Source: Pseudofabraea citricarpa (Eukaryota > Ascomycota > Leotiomycetes > Helotiales > Dermateaceae). From it: a stretch of DNA of 64,000 bases. The position numbers and the translations under genes were made by a program. The stretch is from contig JAPWGK010000006.1 in assembly GCA_029641185.1 (NCBI GenBank), positions 930,001-994,000 of the forward strand, written 5' to 3'. Of the stretch, positions 57,760 through 64,000 are shown in pieces; the stretch's first letter is position 1; every line of letters starts with the position of its first letter. A model generated the notes under the pieces. The model was not told the DNA's origin. It did no database searches and saw only the letters and a program-made list of their open reading frames with translations.

Positions 57760-58671
57760 CTACAGCTTATGTCTTTTTTCACCACTGGCAATCTTTCGGA
57801 ATTCCTCCTGTGGGATGCCAGAATTGAATCTCTCAAGACCACCGAAGACCTCTGCTACTCCTTGAGCATCCAAAATATCCCTGTCTGGCTTTCGAATCAA
57901 AGCCTTTATCTTGGTCAAACTATCTCCGATCAAATGACTACCCAATCGGTTCTCGATCTCTTCAAAGACTAAAGCACGAAACTTTTCATCCTCTCCCTTC
58001 CCTACATTGAAGATCTTGTTGACGAATCCAACCTGGAGTAATTCGTCACTTGTAATTCGCTTGGACATGATCAGAGCTTCATTGGCCTTTGAGATACCGA
58101 GCCTTTGCACAAATCCTCTAGAAGCACCACCTTCCGCTACGAGACCAAGGGATGAGAATGGCGTGAGCAAGAATGTCTCCGGTACACAGTAGATAAAATC
58201 TGAGAAGCCGATTAGAGCAGCCGATAGACCGATGGCAGGCCCATTGAGAGCTGTGACGAGAATCTTGGGATGGGTGTAAAAGGAGTGCGTGATGTTGAGA
58301 TTGTTGGCTACAAAGTTGGATAACCAATGTCTCGCCAGATCAGTTCCATCGGGCTGGGCACGACTGATACCTACATCTGCACCACTGAGGTCATGTTAAT
58401 ATTGTTTCGGGTTCTTGAAAAGATGACTTTACGCTGAGAAATAACGCCCTAAAACCTGTCAGTGGCTTAACCGGAGGGAGCGGGAAGAGCATGCATCGGT
58501 ACCTTTTCCAGTCAATACTGTGATAAAGACCTCATCATGAGTTGCAATTTCTCTCATGGAAGAAGCTAATGCATAGTACCCATCTTGGTCAAGAGCATTG
58601 AGCTTCGACGGGTTATCAATGGTGATGACGGCAATCTTGCCTCGGTATTCAATAGTTACAGGACCGGCCAT
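57760..58671 (-). CDS. Peroxisomal delta3,delta2-enoyl-CoA isomerase (crotonase fold)
   Basis: Three exons on the minus strand (58671-58503, 58448-58433, 58384-57760) give 269 residues; the middle exon is only 16 bases and restores RYFSAGADV, the first oxyanion-hole segment. The second oxyanion segment is ALNGPAIGLSAAL, and the Glu-bearing helix FSSLGLVAEGGAS matches Eci1-type isomerases. The protein ends in HKL, a PTS1 variant like the HRL of yeast Eci1. The enzyme moves 3-cis or 3-trans double bonds to 2-trans, which is needed to degrade unsaturated fatty acids. Together with the thiolase at 7.5 kb it belongs to peroxisomal beta-oxidation. Isomerase rather than hydratase is the better call because of the overall match to Eci1. 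Confidence 0.92.
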
Positions 58672-59032
58672 GCTGAATGTGATTCCAAATATTCCAAATA
58701 AAGATGAAATTTTAAGTGAAGAGTAATCAAGGCTGCTTGTATTACATCTTCTGAAATCTGGAGAGACGGCTATTGATATGGCGGAGCTTGTGTGGGGTAC
58801 GGTAATCTTGAAGTGGAGGATTACTTACTGCGACGAGCCGATTCGAGCCTCGGTCAGAATCTGACCTCGAACAGGGATATCTCGTGATCACGTGTATATC
58901 TCGCGCCACTAATTATGGCCTGATTTGCAAGGTGTGAGCCTGGATATTTTGAGGTGAGATGCTCGCTCGAAGTTCTAACATCCCCTCTGCCACAAGATCA
59001 GATCTCTCAATTTTCACAAGCCAGATTTCAAG
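58672..59032. promoter_or_regulatory. Divergent promoter of the isomerase and Pet100 genes
   Basis: The 361 bases between two divergent starts contain CCTCGG at 58848-58853, the core of the fungal fatty-acid response site, and TGATCACGTG near 58883. The first would suit the isomerase gene. Chance occurrence is not excluded. Confidence 0.4.
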
Positions 59033-59366
59033 ATGGGTGGCCCAAATTTGGAAGTTTTCAAGGTAAATTGCTCTCCAGATTAGGATTTCGGGTCAAGCGG
59101 ATCATGGACTGATGACAGTCCTGTAGTTCGGCATGTACATCATGTTCCCAATTGGCATCATGTATTACTACGGAACCAATCTCGACAGGCGCTTCGCTGT
59201 CCCGGACTTTTGGCCTAAACCCGAACAAACGAATCGCATTCCCTTTGAAAAAGATGAGATCAAGAGCGAGTTGGAAAGACTAAGGGAGCGGAGACTACGA
59301 CTGAGAGATATGCGATTGGAGAGAGAGAAGAGGAGCAATGAGAATGGCAATAGCGAGGACAATTAG
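59033..59366 (+). CDS. PET100: Cytochrome c oxidase assembly protein Pet100
   Basis: Two exons (59033-59062, 59127-59366) give 89 residues. The short first exon encodes MGGPNLEVFK and the second starts with FGMYIMFPIGIMYYYG, a single membrane segment typical of Pet100. PDFWPKPEQTNRIPF follows, then a charged Glu/Arg helix. Pet100 sits in the mitochondrial inner membrane and helps assemble complex IV. Size, order and topology all match. It diverges from the isomerase gene and is convergent with the TACO1-like gene. Confidence 0.92.
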
Positions 59367-59616
59367 GGATATTGTATATGACAAGATGTTTGCTGTGGTG
59401 TAGGGCTAGTGGTGGAATTGCATTTGAAGGCGTTTCGGCATGCAAATCGGCGTTCATGGAATCAATTACCCAAATCTGAGATTGACATCCCGACTCCACT
59501 CAGATGGACAAGACGCTTAAAAGAGTAGCATTCTGTTGTTGTAAATTTACAATCTATGTACATCAATGTTACAGTCTATGGCTTGTCTCTAAAGTTACAT
59601 TTTGCACATTTTACAT

Positions 59617-60603
59617 TTAATCCAGATCCAATTTTGCCCATGCATCCTCTGACACATTTCCTTGAACAACGTTGGCAAACACACCTTGGACGTCCGGGTT
59701 TTCTCGCAGTACATCAACCAACTGTGCTAAAGCCTCGGCGTCTAAATCATCCTCCAGAGAAACGATGGTATCCTTGTTCGCATCCCAGATGATATCACTC
59801 GAGAGTATCTTCATACCTAGGCTCTCCTGCAACTCATTTGCGGCCGAGTGAGTCATGTTCGGCTCTGTCCATACTACAATATTGCCATCTTCATCTTCTT
59901 CAACATCTTCCGCTCCAGCTTCGATGGCTTGTTCTAGTACATCGTCCACGCCCACCTTGCGCTCGTCTTGCTCGAACGCTATCCGGCCTTTCCGCTTGAA
60001 TAGGTAATTTGTCGGCGTAACAGCACCACCCTTCGACTTTATAACATGTCGTAGATCCGGTAATGTGCGTAGTTTGTTGTCTGTCTCAATATCAACCACC
60101 ATTGCGACGCTCGGCGGCATAATGACTTCCAAAGTGCACGTCTCGAGAGCTATTCCGGATGGAGATCGTCCTTGTCCGCGCGCAACCGCTGCTTCCATAG
60201 ACGCCTTAGGGAATCCAGCTATGATGTGTAAGCCCTTTATCATCATCTCATTTGAATGAGATTGTACCCCATCATGTACCTTTCTTCGCGGTGGCCAGAA
60301 TCGCAGCCAGTTTCGAGTTTGTATTTGGATCTGACCCGTAAACTGCAATTGAATTAGCCAACCATTCGTTTATAATGAGGTGAAAACAATCTACTCACGC
60401 TTTGCGCAGAGGGTAATATCGTGTGCTAGGACTGACCGCTGAGCATTTTTCTTTGCATCAGCGCTGCCTTTGTCGTGCTTTATTTTGGACCAGCGATTGT
60501 GACCAGACTGTGGGATGATAGTGGTGGAAAACCGCATACATCTTGAGCAAACAAAGTCTTGCTTCTGCAGGAAAGGCCGAAGACCTTTAGAAAATGCGGC
60601 CAT
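59617..60603 (-). CDS. Mitochondrial TACO1/YebC-family translation factor
   Basis: Three exons on the minus strand (60603-60399, 60342-60280, 60218-59617) give 289 residues; an upstream TTG extension was discarded. The N-terminus (MAAFSKGLRPFLQK and following) resembles a mitochondrial presequence. The YebC/DUF28 signature SGHNRWSKIKHDKGSADAKK is clear, followed by GSDPNTNSKLAAILATAKKA and FPKASMEAAVARGQGRS across the introns. The acidic C-terminal domain is complete to WAKLDLD. Human TACO1 promotes mitochondrial COX1 translation and bacterial YebC aids ribosomes at proline stretches. Here a mitochondrial role is inferred from presequence and family. It diverges from the Laa1-like gene with 268 bases between starts. 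Confidence 0.94.
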
Positions 60604-60871
60604 AATCAATATAATATGGTAGTTCGTCTCAAATAAAAGATATTCCCAGGCGGTCGAAGTTCCCGAGCCAGCCTCGAGGATGTCATGTCATGGCAAGGTC
60701 CAGCCGCGTGATGATTGGCCAGATCCGAAAGGCCAGCAAGGATCCCTAATCAGCATGAGCTCTTGTGGTAAGACGTTCGAGGGACAGACTGCACAAAAGC
60801 TTCAACTTTTATCACCATAGAGGACAGGTTTTGCGACTCCAACTTTCTCCAGTCATTGCACCACCTTGTCA

Positions 60872-63800
60872 ATGTCCTCGACCGATTTTCAGAGTTCTAC
60901 GAATGGCTCAAACGAACCCCCTTCAACGAGGCCAGCGGAAGCATCCCCTACCCCAGAGCTAGACATTAAGAAGCTCCAGTCTTTACCTTCGGAACAACAA
61001 GATCTGTACCTCTTATCGTTTGTCTCAATATTGACAAAACATGTCGAAAGCCTCGACGATGATGGCTGTACTGCGCAACAACTGTACCTAAAAAAGGAAC
61101 TCCTTCAAATACTCAACCTCGCCGCCCCTCCACCCACTAGAGTTATTCGAAATAATCTAGGGCGCTGCTTCGCGCACGTACTTGGAAATGGCGATCGCAA
61201 ACTCCTGTTCGAGACAATCAATGATTTGGTTGGGATAATCAGTAGCGGAAAGGGGAAGGCTGATGGGGAGCTGAGGACAAAACATGCGGCGGTATACTGC
61301 TTGGGCGACGTATTTGCGGCTGCTGGAGATAGCGCTATTGGATTGCATCCTTTGGCATGCTCAGCGTTGACGAAGCTTTTGAAAGTAGCTCAGAACAATG
61401 CTGGTCTACGAGGCGCAATATTCAATGCTTTGGGAAAGATTGCTAAAATGGTCAGCGGAAGTATGGACGAAAGTGTGGCAAAGGATATCTGGAAGAATGC
61501 GAGAAACTATGCTCCAAGTGATAAATCTGCGCTGGTCCAGGCCTCAGCTTGCCGATGCATGAAGAGTCTCTGCAAATACACCACCTACTTCGACAACTCT
61601 AGCGACTTTGAGTATCTCAAATCTACTATTTGGAAAGCAATCGATTCCTCGAGCCCCTTTGTTCGGCAAGCAGCAGCGGAAACACTTGCTGAGTCTCTCG
61701 TCAAGCATTATAGCGAGAACCCCATACAAGATTCGGAGGTTTTCAAGCCTAAAAAGCTGAAGAGGAGTGGTACAGCCAAGAAGTCGACACCAGCTCAGGA
61801 CGATGATGAAATCCAAAGACCGGAGAGTCCAGGACCGAGGAAGAACCAAATTCTTTCTTTCACATTACCCGACATGCTGAGGCAACTATCGGCTTTCTAT
61901 GTGAAGAGTTCTACCACCAACAAGGCTCGGGCTGGAATTGCCATATGTTACAGTCGGGTCTTGAAGAGTTTAAGTGAGAGCACGGTTGAGTCAATGTATC
62001 TGAAAATAGTGGATCATCTCACATACGATGTCTTGAGCCATTATAACATCACCAACAATCGATATCGATTATTAAGCAGCCGAAGATTTGTTCAGATTAT
62101 TCTCGAAGATGTTGTTGGAAAAACGATACTAGGGGAATCTGGCCAGATAGACGCGGCAAAATCTCTTATTAACGACATCCTTAAAAATTACCCTCAAGTC
62201 ATCAAAGAACGGACAGAACCTACGAAACACGTTCTTATTGCAACACTAAGTGCATTATCGTCATTGATAAAGACCTTGGGGTCTGCTGCAAACAGCTTTG
62301 CCGATGGATGCCGGGATGGATTATTACAGGTTCTTCAACATCCAAGTTATACAGTCCAGATCTACACAGCTTCATGTCTTCGTACATTTGCTTTGGCCTG
62401 CCCACAGCTTCTCCTGCCATGTCTCACTATCTGCATGAACAGTGTAAACAGAGAATTAAGCCTTCTCACAACTGGCAGGAACTCTCCGAGGCGATGTATC
62501 GGTTATGCAAATGGACTATCAGCGATGATAAGTACGGCTCCATTACAACCACTTTATGGATCAGTGGATGTCAACAGTCGAGTATTGTCCCTTGCTACAG
62601 GTCTTCTCAAATCCAGCAGCAAGTCAGAACTCAGGATTTCCTCCACACAAATACAAGTTGCATGGATATTGATAGGAGGCCTCATGTCACTGGGACCAAA
62701 TTTTGTCAAAATTCATCTCTCGCAGCTTTTGCTGTTGTGGAAGAATGCACTTCCCAAACCCTTGGCGAAAGACAACACGTCCCAGAGAAGCTACGTTGAG
62801 TCATCCTTCCTTACTCATGTTAGAGAATGCGCTCTCGGATCTATTCTGGCTTTCTTGCAGTTCAATAGCAGACTCTTGACCGTAGATGTCTCAAAGCGTA
62901 TCGCTGCTATGCTTCAGAATACTACAGCTTTCCTCAAAGGACTGCCATCAAAGAAGACCACAGAAGACATGTCACAGCGGCTTACGCCTTCGCTTCAACT
63001 TCATGACCTGGATCTGATGACACAGCGACGCGTTCTTCAATGTTATACTAAACTTGTCAACCTAAGCCCAGTTGGCGGAAGTGAAGCTTTGTTGCAGTCA
63101 AATCTTCTCACATTAGCCGTCTCATTTTTTGCTGATCCAGACAACTACACACCGAGTTCACTAAGCACATCCATTGCAAGCTCAGCTGGTAACTTTGAGA
63201 CTGTATGGGATGTTGGCGATAATTGTGGATTCGGCGTAACTGGCTTAGTCCGCGGATTTGACGTCAAGAAGCTTGCTGGTCAGGCCCAGAATGATACCCA
63301 AGACGAGTGGATGAGAGAAAGTGGTGCTGATGTTGATATCGCTGGAGTTCTACTTTCACCTATCTGCAACTCCCTAGAGCATGATTCATTGGCGTTGTAT
63401 TTGGATGGAACGGATGACCCAGATCTCCTGCCTGATCCACCAGCTACAGAAGTCGTCAACATTGCCATAAAGCTTTTCGCAATTGCTCTCCCTCTCACCC
63501 CTGCCAAAATCCAGGAAAGTATCCTGGAGCAGATAGCAACCTTCCTATCTGCTGGGTCATTGCAACGAGATCCTGGGCGCAGAGCCGCCATGAATATCAA
63601 TGTTGCAACGGCTCTCTTTTCAACACTTAAAGTTGCGGTCAAAGAAACGCAATCTCCGGCGGGTGATTTAACCAACCCTGCTGTAGAGAAATTGATGCAA
63701 GAGATTGTGAGGGGATTTGTAATTCACACTGATCAATATGTTCGTGCTATTGGATATGAAACAATTGCTCGCCTTTGCAATAGCTCTGGGAACTCATATA

Positions 63801-64000
63801 CCAACCAGGAAATCAAATACCTCGTTGACACGATCGTGGGGAACCGTGAACCAAGCGCCAGAGCAGGCTGTGCCATGGCATTGGGATGTATTCACTCTCA
63901 AGTTGGTGGAATGGCTGCTGGATTCCATCTGAAAACAATCCTTGGGATTCTCATGTCACTCTGCAATGATCCCCACCCAACTGTACATTTTTGGGCACTT
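60872..64000 (+). CDS. Laa1/HEATR5-like HEAT-repeat protein (5' part, runs off the window)
   Basis: An open frame of 1043 codons starts at ATG 60872 and is still open at the last base, so the gene is truncated by the window edge. The first 30 residues are Ser/Thr/Pro-rich. Then come alpha-helical HEAT repeats, for example VIRNNLGRCFAHVLGNGDRK, HAAVYCLGDVFAAAG and PFVRQAAAETLAESLVKH. The order and the GDNCGFGV and ARAGCAMALGCIHSQVGG segments are those of yeast Laa1 and animal HEATR5. These large (about 2000-residue) proteins bind the clathrin adaptor AP-1 and act in trafficking between the trans-Golgi and endosomes. No introns are seen in this part. Identity is well supported by long-range similarity; the C-terminal half is outside the window. 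Confidence 0.9.
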   Translation, partial: MSSTDFQSSTNGSNEPPSTRPAEASPTPELDIKKLQSLPSEQQDLYLLSFVSILTKHVESLDDDGCTAQQLYLKKELLQILNLAAPPPTRVIRNNLGRCFAHVLGNGDRKLLFETINDLVGIISSGKGKADGELRTKHAAVYCLGDVFAAAGDSAIGLHPLACSALTKLLKVAQNNAGLRGAIFNALGKIAKMVSGSMDESVAKDIWKNARNYAPSDKSALVQASACRCMKSLCKYTTYFDNSSDFEYLKSTIWKAIDSSSPFVRQAAAETLAESLVKHYSENPIQDSEVFKPKKLKRSGTAKKSTPAQDDDEIQRPESPGPRKNQILSFTLPDMLRQLSAFYVKSSTTNKARAGIAICYSRVLKSLSESTVESMYLKIVDHLTYDVLSHYNITNNRYRLLSSRRFVQIILEDVVGKTILGESGQIDAAKSLINDILKNYPQVIKERTEPTKHVLIATLSALSSLIKTLGSAANSFADGCRDGLLQVLQHPSYTVQIYTASCLRTFALACPQLLLPCLTICMNSVNRELSLLTTGRNSPRRCIGYANGLSAMISTAPLQPLYGSVDVNSRVLSLATGLLKSSSKSELRISSTQIQVAWILIGGLMSLGPNFVKIHLSQLLLLWKNALPKPLAKDNTSQRSYVESSFLTHVRECALGSILAFLQFNSRLLTVDVSKRIAAMLQNTTAFLKGLPSKKTTEDMSQRLTPSLQLHDLDLMTQRRVLQCYTKLVNLSPVGGSEALLQSNLLTLAVSFFADPDNYTPSSLSTSIASSAGNFETVWDVGDNCGFGVTGLVRGFDVKKLAGQAQNDTQDEWMRESGADVDIAGVLLSPICNSLEHDSLALYLDGTDDPDLLPDPPATEVVNIAIKLFAIALPLTPAKIQESILEQIATFLSAGSLQRDPGRRAAMNINVATALFSTLKVAVKETQSPAGDLTNPAVEKLMQEIVRGFVIHTDQYVRAIGYETIARLCNSSGNSYTNQEIKYLVDTIVGNREPSARAGCAMALGCIHSQVGGMAAGFHLKTILGILMSLCNDPHPTVHFWAL

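Overview
The window is nuclear DNA of a filamentous ascomycete (Pezizomycotina). Most genes carry several short GT-AG introns of about 45-110 bases. Families include the allantoate-permease-type MFS carriers, fungal PL4/GH105 enzymes, Cwc21, Pet100 and a Laa1/HEATR5 homologue. Gene content suggests Leotiomycetes, but that is only an inference. Gene models were built by hand from splice motifs and reading-frame continuity. For most multi-exon genes the exon lengths sum to a multiple of three.

Layout. 1-7.1 kb: a secreted GH5 exo-beta-1,3-glucanase (-) and an SLC4/Bor1-type anion transporter (+). 7.5-11.7 kb: a divergent peroxisomal pair, a 3-ketoacyl-CoA thiolase with a perfect PTS2 (-) and a fatty-acid transporter/acyl-CoA synthetase ending in AKL (+). 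12-17.4 kb: a Gyp7-type TBC RabGAP (-) and an FAD monooxygenase (+). 18.1 kb: a 62-residue protein with two GRGAYN motifs. 20-23 kb: the mitochondrial tRNA-modifying GTPase Mss1/MnmE and an MMTAG2-like RS-tailed nuclear protein. 23-34.7 kb: a gene-poor, AT-rich island. It holds only an unrecognised 1585-residue coiled-coil protein built on two different tandem repeats and an orphan zinc-finger protein.

34.7-41.3 kb: a rhamnogalacturonan-use cluster of an MFS carrier (-), an intracellular GH105 hydrolase (+) and a secreted PL4 lyase (+). The lyase has an in-frame TAG where the frame otherwise continues through one more intron to the natural end. 41.5-47.6 kb: a secreted endonuclease/exonuclease/phosphatase-fold protein, a 4-coumarate-CoA-ligase-like enzyme ending in SKL, and a quinone-oxidoreductase-like MDR enzyme. 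49.9-55.5 kb: a second MDR dehydrogenase, an SDR and a predicted secreted amidohydrolase. 57-64 kb: a dense housekeeping block of Cwc21, a peroxisomal enoyl-CoA isomerase ending in HKL, Pet100, a TACO1/YebC factor and the 5' part of a Laa1/HEATR5 gene that runs off the window.

Together the window offers four peroxisomal fatty- or aryl-acid enzymes with visible targeting signals, three proteins tied to mitochondrial cytochrome oxidase expression, and one pectin side-chain catabolic cluster. No tRNA, rRNA, CRISPR array or intact transposon was found.
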